Shown piece by piece: positions 7,431-14,156 of a DNA stretch of 15,333 nt (positions within the stretch are counted from its first letter, which is position 1; each line of letters opens with the position of its first letter). Under the pieces are notes generated by a model. That model saw only the letters and a program-made list of their open reading frames with translations. It ran no database searches and had not been told where the DNA came from. The stretch covers positions 1-15,333 of the forward strand of contig CAZOHN010000073.1 of the NCBI GenBank assembly GCA_964579325.1. The letters run 5' to 3'. A program made the position numbers and the translations under genes. The stretch comes from CAZOHN01 sp964579325 (GTDB taxonomy: Bacteria; Pseudomonadota; Alphaproteobacteria; Rhodobacterales; Rhodobacteraceae).

Positions 7431-8234
7431 TCAGTTGGCGGGGCAGCCCCACATCTCGACGGACCGGCCGCCGGCAAGGACGGTGATGCGCACTTCGGAG
7501 CGGTTGAGCAGGAAGGGCGCGCCGGCGGGCGGCACGAGATCGCTTTCGGCGACGAGGGTGCCGCGGTCGCGCCGGTTGCTGCTTTCGGAAATCCAGATGC
7601 GGCGGTCGGGCAGTTCGAACACCACGACCTCGTCGGGTCCGGCCCTGGGCATGTCGATCCGCGCGGTCAGGCGGACGCCGTCGGAGATCGGCGCGACCTC
7701 GCAGGCGACCTTGCCGACCCCGGCCGCCCGGCCGGACCGCGGCCCGCCTGCAAGCGCGGCGGAAATCGTTGCGTCGGGTGCGCCGGGGGCGGAAAGATCG
7801 GCGCCGATGCTGGCCGACATCGGCACGCAGATATCCTCGCACACCCCGATGTCGATGTCGGCGCGCAGCCGGATCGGCGCGGCGGGATCGGAGGGGAAGA
7901 CCTCCATCGGCAGGATCAGCTCGCCGTAGTAGCCGATCGAGCGCATGCCGTTGATCTCGTGGACCTCCGGGTTCGGCCAGTGGAACCGGACCGAGCGCAG
8001 GTTGTCCGAGCCGGTCCAGTCGAACTGCGGCGGGATGCCGGCATCGCCGGGCGAGCGCCAGTAGGTCTTCCAGCCCGGCGCGAGGCGGATGCGCAAGGCG
8101 GCCATGTGGTTGCCCTCGGCGGTGCGCCAGCCCGGCAGCACGTCGATCTCGGCGACCTCGCCGTCGGGGAACCCGCCGGCAAGGGCCGGGGCGGTTGCGA
8201 GCAGGCTGATGGAGGCGAGGAGGGTGCGGAGCAT
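7431..8234 (-). CDS. Secreted stand-alone DsbD N-terminal-domain (ScsB-like) protein
   Basis: A 267-residue exported protein. Residues 1-19 (MLRTLLASISLLATAPALA) form a signal peptide ending in ALA. The mature part resembles the periplasmic N-terminal domain of DsbD/ScsB thiol-disulfide reductases: GWKTYWRSPGDAGIPPQFDW, FHWPNPEVHEINGMRSIGYYGELILP, then the cysteine pair Cys132-x3-Cys136 in GVCEDICVPMSA. Full DsbD also has a membrane electron-conducting domain and a thioredoxin domain; both are absent and no partner is adjacent. It may therefore pass electrons to or from a separately encoded partner, or bind a thiol protein; the role is inferred. Further cysteines are Cys178 and Cys264, close to the C-terminus. 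The ATG at 8234 is chosen because the signal peptide begins there. The gene diverges from the YqgE gene. Confidence 0.87.
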   Translation of the reverse strand: MLRTLLASISLLATAPALAGGFPDGEVAEIDVLPGWRTAEGNHMAALRIRLAPGWKTYWRSPGDAGIPPQFDWTGSDNLRSVRFHWPNPEVHEINGMRSIGYYGELILPMEVFPSDPAAPIRLRADIDIGVCEDICVPMSASIGADLSAPGAPDATISAALAGGPRSGRAAGVGKVACEVAPISDGVRLTARIDMPRAGPDEVVVFELPDRRIWISESSNRRDRGTLVAESDLVPPAGAPFLLNRSEVRITVLAGGRSVEMWGCPAN

Positions 8235-8243
8235 GGTCCAACG

Positions 8244-8272
8244 AACATAGGCCGCGCGCAGCCCAGCGGAAA
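8244..8272 (-). promoter_or_regulatory. Candidate promoter of the DsbD-like gene
   Basis: On the minus strand TTTCCG (complement of 8267-8272) and TATGTT (complement of 8244-8249) are 17 bases apart. The -10 box is identical to that proposed for the RND operon. The -35 match is weak. A very short leader would result. Confidence 0.3.
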
Positions 8273-8282
8273 TCACATGTGA
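8273..8282. promoter_or_regulatory. Perfect palindrome TCACATGTGA in a divergent intergenic region
   Basis: TCACATGTGA equals its own reverse complement and sits next to the candidate -35 box of the DsbD-like gene, between two divergent genes. It could be an operator for either. It contains the first in-frame GTG (8279) of the YqgE reading frame, which is a reason not to start YqgE there. Confidence 0.3.
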
Positions 8283-8292
8283 GCGATGCCGG

Positions 8293-8315
8293 GCTTGGTG
8301 TGGCGGCAAGCACAC
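8293..8315. repeat. Interleaved inverted repeats upstream of yqgE
   Basis: GCTTG (8293-8297) pairs with CAAGC (8307-8311), and GTGTG (8298-8302) pairs with CACAC (8311-8315). The two stems interleave and could be alternative structures or binding half-sites. Arms are only five bases long, so chance is a serious alternative. Confidence 0.2.
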
Positions 8316-8350
8316 TTGCACGCGGGCGCGCGGCTTGTCACACCTCGCAA

Positions 8351-8926
8351 ATGCGACGCGCGTCCGACTCCATCGACCTGACAGGCAAGCTGCTCATCGC
8401 GATGCCGGGTATGTCCGATCGCCGCTTCGAGAAGGCGGTTATCTTCATGTGCGCCTATTCGGGCGACGGCGCGATGGGTCTCATCGTCAACAAGCCGATG
8501 CCGGACCTGAAATTCCCCGAACTCCTGCGGCAACTGGGCGTCGAGGGAACCGGTGCCGCGCCGGCCGGGATCCGCGTCCATTTCGGCGGGCCGGTGGAGC
8601 ACGGGCGGGGCTTCGTGCTGCATTCGGCCGACTATGCCTCGAATGCCTCGACACTGAAGGTCGGCGAGTTCGGGATGACCGCGACACTCGACATCCTCGA
8701 GCATATCGCGAGCGGGCGCGGTCCGAGGCGCGCGTTTCTGGCGCTGGGCTATTCGGGCTGGGGTCCCGGGCAGCTCGAGGGCGAGATCGCGCAGAACGGA
8801 TGGCTGATGGCGGAGGCCTCGGCCGATCTGGTCTTCTCGACGGAGAATGCCGGGAAATGGGGCGGGGCGCTGAAGTCCTTGGGTGTCGATCCGCTCACGC
8901 TGTCGGCGGAGGCCGGGCGGGCGTGA
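8351..8926 (+). CDS. YqgE/AlgH family protein
   Basis: A 191-residue cytoplasmic protein of the YqgE/AlgH family (formerly DUF179), whose biochemical role is unclear; AlgH was named for an effect on alginate expression in Pseudomonas. Family blocks are LTGKLLIAMPGMSDRRFEKAV (10-30), GAMGLIVNKPMPDL (40-53), HFGGPVEHGRGFVLHS (77-92), the central ATLDILEHIASG, and ALGYSGWGPGQLEGEI (131-146), closing with a typical C-terminus. The ATG at 8351 is chosen because homology begins a few residues downstream and the length then fits the family. An upstream in-frame GTG at 8279 would add 24 unrelated residues. No Shine-Dalgarno sequence is seen before 8351, so the start is the least certain part. It converges on the Sua5 gene with an 18-base gap. 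Confidence 0.92.
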   Translation: MRRASDSIDLTGKLLIAMPGMSDRRFEKAVIFMCAYSGDGAMGLIVNKPMPDLKFPELLRQLGVEGTGAAPAGIRVHFGGPVEHGRGFVLHSADYASNASTLKVGEFGMTATLDILEHIASGRGPRRAFLALGYSGWGPGQLEGEIAQNGWLMAEASADLVFSTENAGKWGGALKSLGVDPLTLSAEAGRA

Positions 8927-8944
8927 GGATCAGGAGCGCCGGTT

Positions 8945-9889
8945 TCAGGGGCGGGGCGCGGCGGCGCGGCGCAGCCGGTCGTTGATCGCGCGGCCGAGGC
9001 CGTGGTCGGGGACCGGGGCGACGGCGATGGGTTTGCCCATTGTGTCCAGCGTGCGGAGTGCGTGGAAGAGGGTGGCGGCAGCTTCGACCAGATCGCCGGT
9101 TTCCGAAAGGGTGAGGGCGGCGCCGGGAGTGGGGCCGAAGCCGAGGAGCGCCTCGCCGGGGCGGGCCTCGGTGGCGTTCAGGCGCAGGGCCACGGTTGGC
9201 GCGTAATGCGAGGCGAGCTGTCCCGGGGCGGTGGGCCTGTCGGCCGAGCCGCCGCTGGCGAGAGGCTGGCCGAGGCAGGCCTCGATCGCCTCGGCGGGGA
9301 TGCCGCCAGGGCGCAGGAGGGTGGGCGCGGGGTCGAGCGCGAGGATGGTCGATTCGACGCCGACGTCGCAGGGGCCGCCGTCGACCACGGCCGCGATGCG
9401 CCCCGAGAGGCCGTCGAGGACATGGGTCGCGCGGGTCGGGCTGATGCGGCCGGAAGGGTTCGCGGAGGGCGCGGCGACCGGGCCGCCGAAGGCTGCGAGC
9501 AGCGCCCGCGCGACCGGGTGGGCGGGCACGCGGATGGCGACGGTGGGGAGGTCGGCGGTGACGAGGGGCGAGAGCCCGGCGTCGGGCCTGAGCGGCAGGA
9601 CGAGGGTGAGCGCGCCGGGCCAGAAGGCGGCGGCGAGGCGCTCGGCCTCGGCGCCGACATCGCAGTAGCGGCGGGCGGCGTCGAGATCGGGCAGGTGGAC
9701 GATCAGCGGGTTGAAGCGGGGCCGGCCCTTTGCCTGAAAGATGCGCGCCACGGCGCGGTCGTCGCGGGCGTCGCCGCCAAGGCCGTAGACGGTTTCGGTG
9801 GGGAAGGCGACGAGCGCGCCCTCCGCCAGAAGCCGGGCGGCTTCGGCGATCCCTTCGGCATCGGGGCCAAGGAGGCGGGTCTGGTCCAT
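8945..9889 (-). CDS. sua5: L-threonylcarbamoyladenylate synthase, two-domain Sua5 type
   Basis: A 314-residue enzyme that makes threonylcarbamoyl-AMP from threonine, bicarbonate and ATP, the first step of t6A formation at position 37 of ANN-decoding tRNAs. The YrdC domain shows LVAFPTETVYGLGGDA (26-41), the KGRPRFNPLIVHL nucleotide/threonine-binding segment (54-66), WPGALTLVLP (90-99), AIRVPAHPVARALL and PSANPSGRISPT (141-152). The linker PGQLASHYAP (222-231) and the region after it identify the longer Sua5 form rather than single-domain TsaC/YrdC. The ATG at 9889 is chosen because homology begins immediately after it; an upstream in-frame start would add 27 residues that look untranslated. 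It diverges from the acyl-CoA dehydrogenase gene. Confidence 0.95.
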   Translation of the reverse strand: MDQTRLLGPDAEGIAEAARLLAEGALVAFPTETVYGLGGDARDDRAVARIFQAKGRPRFNPLIVHLPDLDAARRYCDVGAEAERLAAAFWPGALTLVLPLRPDAGLSPLVTADLPTVAIRVPAHPVARALLAAFGGPVAAPSANPSGRISPTRATHVLDGLSGRIAAVVDGGPCDVGVESTILALDPAPTLLRPGGIPAEAIEACLGQPLASGGSADRPTAPGQLASHYAPTVALRLNATEARPGEALLGFGPTPGAALTLSETGDLVEAAATLFHALRTLDTMGKPIAVAPVPDHGLGRAINDRLRRAAAPRP

Positions 9890-9941
9890 TCGTGACGCGG
9901 CGTTGCTCTTGCCCGTGGGGCAGCTTTGGTGACGATGGGGC

Positions 9942-9970
9942 GAGATACGCCGGGCGCCGCCCTTTGCCAA
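9942..9970 (-). promoter_or_regulatory. Candidate promoter of sua5
   Basis: On the minus strand TTGGCA (complement of 9965-9970) and TATCTC (complement of 9942-9947) are 17 bases apart. The -35 box matches TTGACA at five of six positions. The start would be near 9935, with a leader of about 46 nt. No equally good plus-strand promoter for the acyl-CoA dehydrogenase gene was found in this gap. Confidence 0.4.
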
Positions 9971-9982
9971 GCCGCGCCCGCG

Positions 9983-9990
9983 AAGGAGGA
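9983..9990 (+). promoter_or_regulatory. Strong ribosome-binding site of the acyl-CoA dehydrogenase gene
   Basis: AAGGAGGA lies three bases before the ATG at 9994. It is the best Shine-Dalgarno match in the window and fixes that start. Most genes here have weak or no such site, so this gene is probably well translated. Confidence 0.75.
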
Positions 9991-9993
9991 TCC

Positions 9994-11700
9994 ATGCCCT
10001 ACCGCGCCCCGGTGAACGACTTCCTGTTCCTGCTCGATCATGTCGTCGGGTTTGGAGAGGTCCGCGCCACCGATCTTTTCGCCGATGCCACCCCCGACAC
10101 GACCGCTGCGATTCTCACCGAGGCGGGGCGGCTCTGCGAGGAGGTGCTGGCGCCCCTGCAGCGCGCGGGCGATCTGCATCCCGCGCGGCTGGAGAACGGC
10201 GTGGTCCGCACCACGCCGGGGTTCGCGGAGGCCTATCGCGCGCTGGCCGAGGGCGGCTGGATGGGCATTTCGGCTTCGGCCGAGGCGGGCGGCATGGGGC
10301 TGCCGGCGGCGGTGACGACGGCGGTCAACGAGATGATGTCGGGCGCGTGCCTTGCGCTCCAGCTCAACCCGCTGATGAGCCAGGGCCAGATCGAGGCGCT
10401 GGAGCACCATGCCTCGGACGAGATCAAGGCGCTCTACATCCCGAAGCTGGTGTCGGGCGCGTGGTGCGGGACGATGAACCTGACCGAGCCGCAGGCGGGA
10501 TCGGACGTGGGCGCGCTGCGCACGAAGGCCGAGCCGAGGGGCGACGGGACCTACGCGATCACCGGGCAGAAGATCTACATCTCGTGGGCCGACAACGACT
10601 TCACCGGGAACGTCTGCCATCTGGTACTGGCGCGGCTTCCCGGAGCGCCGGAGGGCACGCGGGGGATCAGCCTGTTCATGGTGCCCAAGCGGTTGCCGCG
10701 CGCCGACGGGAGCCCCGGCGAGGCGAACGCGCTCAGGGTGGTGAGCCTCGAGCACAAGCTGGGGCTGCACGGATCGCCCACGGCGGTGATGTCCTACGAG
10801 GGCGCGACGGGGTGGATGGTCGGCGAGGCCGGGGGCGGCATGAAGGCGATGTTCACGATGATGAACAACGCCCGTCTGGGCGTCGGCGTGCAGGGTGTCG
10901 GCGTGGCCGAGGGCGCCTATCAGCACGCGCTGGCCTATGCGCTGGGGCGTGTGCAGGGGCGCGCGGGCGGCACGGGCACGATCGTCGAGCATGCCGATGT
11001 GCGGCGGATGCTGGCCGTGATGCGGGCCGAGGTCTTTGCCGCGCGGGCCATTGCGCTGACCTGCGCGGTGGCGATCGACATGGCCCGGGCGACGGGCGAG
11101 GCGGAGTGGCAGGCGCGGGCGGCGTTCCTGACGCCGATCGCCAAGGCCTATGGCACCGAGACGGGCATTTCGGTCGCGAGCCAGGGCATCCAGGTGCACG
11201 GCGGCATGGGCTTCATCGAGGAGACCGGCGCGGCGCAATACCTGCGCGACGTGCGGGTGACGGCGATCTACGAGGGGACCAACGGCATCCAGGCGATGGA
11301 CCTTGTCGGGCGCAAGCTGGCCGATGGCGGCGAGGCGGCGTTCCGGCTGATCGACGAGGTGGCGGCGGATGCCGAAGCCGCGCGGGGGCGGTTGCCGGAC
11401 CTCGCCGGCGCGGTCTGGGGCGCGGCCGAGACGCTGCGGGAGGGCACCGAGGCGCTGCTGGCGCTGGAGGGCGAGGACCGCAACGCGGGCGCGGTGGCCT
11501 ACCTTGGGGCCTTCGCGCTGGTGCTGGGGGCGCAGGCGCACTTGCGCGCGGCGATGGCCGAGGGGGGCGCGGGGCCGCGCACGGCGCTCGCGCGGGTCTT
11601 CGTCGGCCGGCTGCTGCCCGCCCATGCGGGGCTGGTGGCCTCGGCGCAGGTGGGCGCGGCGGACCTCTTCGCGCTGTCGCCCGACGATCTGGCGGCCTGA
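9994..11700 (+). CDS. Acyl-CoA dehydrogenase, DmdC-like long form
   Basis: A 568-residue flavoprotein that should form a 2,3-enoyl-CoA from an acyl-CoA using FAD. The length, the start MPYRAPVNDFLFLLDHV and the extra C-terminal region (about 460-568) place it with the long form that includes DmdC, the 3-methylmercaptopropionyl-CoA dehydrogenase of marine DMSP breakdown. The flavin/substrate motif is GTMNLTEPQAGSD (159-171), followed by ITGQKIYISWADND. The likely catalytic base is Glu427 in YEGTNGIQAMDLVGRKL; Ruegeria DmdC uses Glu435 at the equivalent place (from memory). None of dmdA, dmdB or dmdD is in the window, so the true substrate could be another short or medium acyl-CoA. The MBL hydrolase gene begins two bases beyond the stop, which suggests an operon. 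Confidence 0.9.
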   Translation: MPYRAPVNDFLFLLDHVVGFGEVRATDLFADATPDTTAAILTEAGRLCEEVLAPLQRAGDLHPARLENGVVRTTPGFAEAYRALAEGGWMGISASAEAGGMGLPAAVTTAVNEMMSGACLALQLNPLMSQGQIEALEHHASDEIKALYIPKLVSGAWCGTMNLTEPQAGSDVGALRTKAEPRGDGTYAITGQKIYISWADNDFTGNVCHLVLARLPGAPEGTRGISLFMVPKRLPRADGSPGEANALRVVSLEHKLGLHGSPTAVMSYEGATGWMVGEAGGGMKAMFTMMNNARLGVGVQGVGVAEGAYQHALAYALGRVQGRAGGTGTIVEHADVRRMLAVMRAEVFAARAIALTCAVAIDMARATGEAEWQARAAFLTPIAKAYGTETGISVASQGIQVHGGMGFIEETGAAQYLRDVRVTAIYEGTNGIQAMDLVGRKLADGGEAAFRLIDEVAADAEAARGRLPDLAGAVWGAAETLREGTEALLALEGEDRNAGAVAYLGAFALVLGAQAHLRAAMAEGGAGPRTALARVFVGRLLPAHAGLVASAQVGAADLFALSPDDLAA

Positions 11701-11701
11701 T

Positions 11702-12754
11702 GTGGATGGTGCGGGGGACGGTTCCGGCGGTCTGATCCGCTTTCCCTGGGAGGCCCCGCCGCCGGAGGGCGAGGCTGTCACGGTGGCGGAGGGCGTGCTG
11801 TGGATGCGCCTGCCGCTGCCGATGGCGCTGGATCACGTCAACGTCTACGCGCTGGAGGATGCCGACGGCTGGACCGTGGTGGATACCGGCTTCGACAGCC
11901 GCCGCGCGCGGGCGATCTGGGAGCGGCTTCTGGCCGGGCCGCTGGCGGGGCGGCCGGTGGCGCGGGTGCTGGCGACCCATTACCACCCCGACCACATCGG
12001 GCTTGCGGGCTGGTTCATGGCGCAGGGCGCGGAGCTTGTGACCACGCGCACCTCCTACCTGATGGCGCGGATGCTGACGCTGGATGTGCAGGAGCGGCCC
12101 GCGCCGCAGACGGTGGCGTTCTGGCGCGCGGCGGGGATGCCGGCGGAGATGCTGGCGCAGCGCGCGGGCGAGCGGCCGTTCAACTTCGCCGATTGCGTGG
12201 CGCCGATCCCGCTGGGCTATACCCGGCTGGTCGAGGGCGGCACGGTGCGGCTGGGCGGGCGGACCTGGGATATCCGGATGGGCGATGGCCACGCGCCGGA
12301 ACACGCGACGCTGTGGAGCCGTAACGACGGGCTGGTGCTGGGGGGCGATCAGTTGCTGCCGGGCATCTCGCCCAACCTTGGCGTCTATGCCACCGAGCCG
12401 GGCGCCGACCCGGTGGCGGACTGGCTGGCCTCCTGCGCGCGGCTGGCCGTCCATGCGCGGGAGGATCAGCTGGTGTTGCCGGGCCACAAGCTGCCCTATA
12501 CCGGCCTGCCCACCCGGATGCGCCAACTGGCCGAGAACCACGAGGGCGCGCTGGCGCGGCTGCGCGACCACCTGGCCGAGCCGCGGACGGCCGTGCAGTG
12601 CTTCCTGCCGCTGTTCAAGCGCGAGATCGCGGGCGGTCAGTACGGGATGGCGCTGGTCGAGGCGGTGGCCCACCTCAACCACCTTCTTGTCAGGGGTGAC
12701 GTGACCCGCGAGATGGGCGAGGATCATGCGTGGATCTGGCGGAGCGCGCGGTGA
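11702..12754 (+). CDS. MBL-fold metallo-hydrolase
   Basis: A 350-residue cytoplasmic metallo-beta-lactamase-fold hydrolase without a signal peptide. The metal-binding motif THYHPDH gives His93, His95, Asp97 and His98. Later ligand candidates are His197/His201 in GDGHAPEH, Asp216 in LGGDQLL and His262 in LPGHKLPY, so the di-metal site looks intact. The C-terminal part (about 270-350) is helical and alpha-beta-lactamase-like in character, as in LACTB2/glyoxalase II-like relatives. The substrate is unknown; a thioester or other product of the upstream dehydrogenase is one guess. The GTG at 11702 is the first start in this frame after the upstream stop and has no good ribosome-binding site, so the first 10-25 residues are uncertain. 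The stop overlaps the next start (GTGA). Confidence 0.87.
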   Translation: MDGAGDGSGGLIRFPWEAPPPEGEAVTVAEGVLWMRLPLPMALDHVNVYALEDADGWTVVDTGFDSRRARAIWERLLAGPLAGRPVARVLATHYHPDHIGLAGWFMAQGAELVTTRTSYLMARMLTLDVQERPAPQTVAFWRAAGMPAEMLAQRAGERPFNFADCVAPIPLGYTRLVEGGTVRLGGRTWDIRMGDGHAPEHATLWSRNDGLVLGGDQLLPGISPNLGVYATEPGADPVADWLASCARLAVHAREDQLVLPGHKLPYTGLPTRMRQLAENHEGALARLRDHLAEPRTAVQCFLPLFKREIAGGQYGMALVEAVAHLNHLLVRGDVTREMGEDHAWIWRSAR

Positions 12755-13215
12755 ACGGAGACGAGATCAGGACGACGGCGGAATACGCGGAGGACGAGGC
12801 GATGCCTCAGGCGCACGTTGCCCATTGCCGACCGGGCGGCGCGCCGACGGCGGAGCAGAAGCCACTGCCGAAGAAGGTCGCCCGAAAGCCGGTCGAGGAG
12901 AAATCGCCGGCCGAATGGGCCTATGAGCGGCTGATCCTCTACATCCAGAACTTCGAGGAGCAGCTCGACGAGGCGCACGAGGTCGCGATGGGGTTCACCG
13001 GAGGCGAGGCGGGCGTGCTGCGGATCGAGGGCATCGGCTATTTCGCCCCCGATCTCGTGACGTTCTACGGCACCGACGAGGATGGCGCGCGGACACAGGT
13101 GATCCAGCACGTCACGCAGCTGAACGTCCTGCTGCGTGCCTTCCCGCGCGAGGTTGGCAGCGCGGCGCCGAGTCGCATCGGTTTCCGCCTCGCCGCCGAC
13201 CTCGAGGCCGGATAG
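12751..13215 (+). CDS. DUF6173 family protein
   Basis: A 154-residue protein that I recognise as the DUF6173 type found in Rhodobacteraceae; no function is known to me. Residues 1-52 are polar and probably disordered (PLPKKVARKPVEEKSP). The conserved core is AEWAYERLILYIQNFEEQLDEAHEVAMGFTGGEAGVLRIEGIGYFAPDLVTFYG (54-107), then TQVIQHVTQLNVLLRAFPRE. It is soluble, with no signal peptide or membrane segment. The GTG at 12751 is chosen because GGAG (12741-12744) lies six bases upstream and it overlaps the hydrolase stop by four bases, implying coupled translation. The ATG at 12802, preceded by GGAGGA at 12789-12794, is a serious alternative, and a GTG at 12730 is less likely. It appears to be the last gene of the dehydrogenase operon. 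Confidence 0.83.
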   Translation: MNGDEIRTTAEYAEDEAMPQAHVAHCRPGGAPTAEQKPLPKKVARKPVEEKSPAEWAYERLILYIQNFEEQLDEAHEVAMGFTGGEAGVLRIEGIGYFAPDLVTFYGTDEDGARTQVIQHVTQLNVLLRAFPREVGSAAPSRIGFRLAADLEAG

Positions 13216-13312
13216 GCGTGGACGATCAGCCGCACCCGCTGCGCCAAGGCGTGACAGGGGCGCGTGAATCGTCTATCGGACGGGGCAACGAACACGGAAG
13301 GGAACACGCGAC

Positions 13313-13447
13313 ATGGCCGACCACAAGCCCGGGCACATGGACATCGAAGCTCAGGAAAAGACTTTCGACGGTTTTGTCCGCTTCTCGGTGCGCACGACGA
13401 TCGTGATCATCGTGGCGCTCGTGCTCCTCGCGATCTGGAACGCCTGA
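13313..13447 (+). CDS. aa3-type cytochrome c oxidase subunit IV (44 residues)
   Basis: A 44-residue single-span membrane protein, MADHKPGHMDIEAQEKTF followed by DGFVRFSVRTTIVIIVALVLLAIWNA. Its N-terminal polar head with MDI..QEKTFDGF and C-terminal helix match the small subunit IV of alphaproteobacterial aa3 oxidases, which is CtaH in Paracoccus. In Paracoccus this subunit co-purifies with the oxidase but is reported as dispensable for activity (from memory). The ribosome-binding site GGAAGGGA (13296-13303) is nine bases before the ATG. No core oxidase gene is in the window, so the subunit is encoded away from them. The 97-base gap upstream, after the DUF6173 gene, may contain its own promoter, although no convincing boxes were seen. 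Confidence 0.93.
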   Translation: MADHKPGHMDIEAQEKTFDGFVRFSVRTTIVIIVALVLLAIWNA

Positions 13448-13478
13448 GCGTTCCGGCTCCGGCTCTGGTCCCCCCGTG

Positions 13479-14156
13479 ATGCGCGCTTGTGCAGCGATCC
13501 TCCTTGCGCTCGCCTTGTCGGCCTGCGGCACGGCAGAGCCGATCTGGGCCCCTGACCACGAGGTGAGCCGGTTCGCCTATGTGCACGACGGCCCGCCCTC
13601 GGTGACGGTCTATACGGTGATCAGCAATCGTTCGGGCGAAGGCGGCCACAGCGCGGTGATGGTCAACGGCAGCCAGCGCGTGATGTGGGACCCCGCGGGC
13701 ACCTGGTGGAACCCCGCCGCGCCCGAGCGCAACGACCTGCATTACGGCATCACGCCGCGGATGGAGCAGGTCTATATCGACTATCATGCCCGGACGACCT
13801 GGCGGGTGGTGAAGCAGGAAATCCCGGTCACGCGCGAGACGGCCGACCGCATGATCGCGTCGTTCGCGGCTTATGGCGCGGTGCCGAAGGCGCAGTGCAC
13901 GGCGTCCACGACAAGCGTGCTGCGGGCGACGCCGGGCTTCGAATCGACGCCCTCGACCTGGTTTCCGAAGCGGCTGATGGAGCATGTCGCGGGGATGCCG
14001 GGCGTGCGGACCGAGGTGTTCTTCGACGACGACGACGACAACAACCAGCCGCTTCTGCGCCGTCAGGTCTCGGAGATCGGGCAGGCGCTGGTGGATGCGC
14101 CCGCCGGCCGGCCGACGGACGCGGGCCAGGTGCGCGCCGGCGCGCAACTCAACTAG
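13479..14156 (+). CDS. Conserved lipoprotein of unknown function, possible permuted NlpC/P60-like fold
   Basis: A 225-residue predicted lipoprotein. The short signal MRACAAILLALALSAC ends in the lipobox LSAC with Cys16 as the lipidation site; Gly17 does not suggest inner-membrane retention. The body includes SVTVYTVISNRSGEGGHSAVMVNGSQRVMWDPAG (41-74), YGITPRMEQVYIDYHARTTWRVVKQEI (89-115) and AVPKAQCTASTTSVLRATPGF (134-154), then an acidic run FFDDDDDNN (181-189). I recall similar proteins in other Rhodobacteraceae but no named function. A His before a beta-strand (His57) and a Cys at the start of a helix (Cys140) is the order expected in circularly permuted NlpC/P60 (YiiX/LRAT-like) enzymes; this is inference. 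The ATG at 13479 is favoured over the adjacent GTG at 13476. The stop shares CTAG with the azlD stop. Confidence 0.8.
   Translation: MRACAAILLALALSACGTAEPIWAPDHEVSRFAYVHDGPPSVTVYTVISNRSGEGGHSAVMVNGSQRVMWDPAGTWWNPAAPERNDLHYGITPRMEQVYIDYHARTTWRVVKQEIPVTRETADRMIASFAAYGAVPKAQCTASTTSVLRATPGFESTPSTWFPKRLMEHVAGMPGVRTEVFFDDDDDNNQPLLRRQVSEIGQALVDAPAGRPTDAGQVRAGAQLN

Noticed and set aside
7411..7440. Possible bidirectional terminator between the RND pump and the DsbD-like gene
   Set aside because: Only GGCC/GGCC and GCCGCGGC dyads with no T-run; chance dyads are common at this GC content.
8927..8944. Possible terminator between the convergent yqgE and sua5 genes
   Set aside because: The 18-base gap shows no stem and no T-run.
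11700..11735. An 11-residue open frame, MWMVRGTVPAV, whose ATG overlaps the dehydrogenase stop (TGATG)
   Set aside because: Too short to support as a gene and lies inside the likely hydrolase start region. It could at most help re-initiation.
9703..11781. A 692-codon minus-strand open frame opposite the acyl-CoA dehydrogenase
   Set aside because: It overlaps the dehydrogenase, which has an excellent ribosome-binding site and conserved motifs; the antisense product has none.
13216..13312. Promoter for the oxidase subunit IV gene, such as GTGACA (13251-13256) with TCTATC or TATCGG downstream
   Set aside because: Either the spacing is 15 or the -10 match is poor; not strong enough to list.
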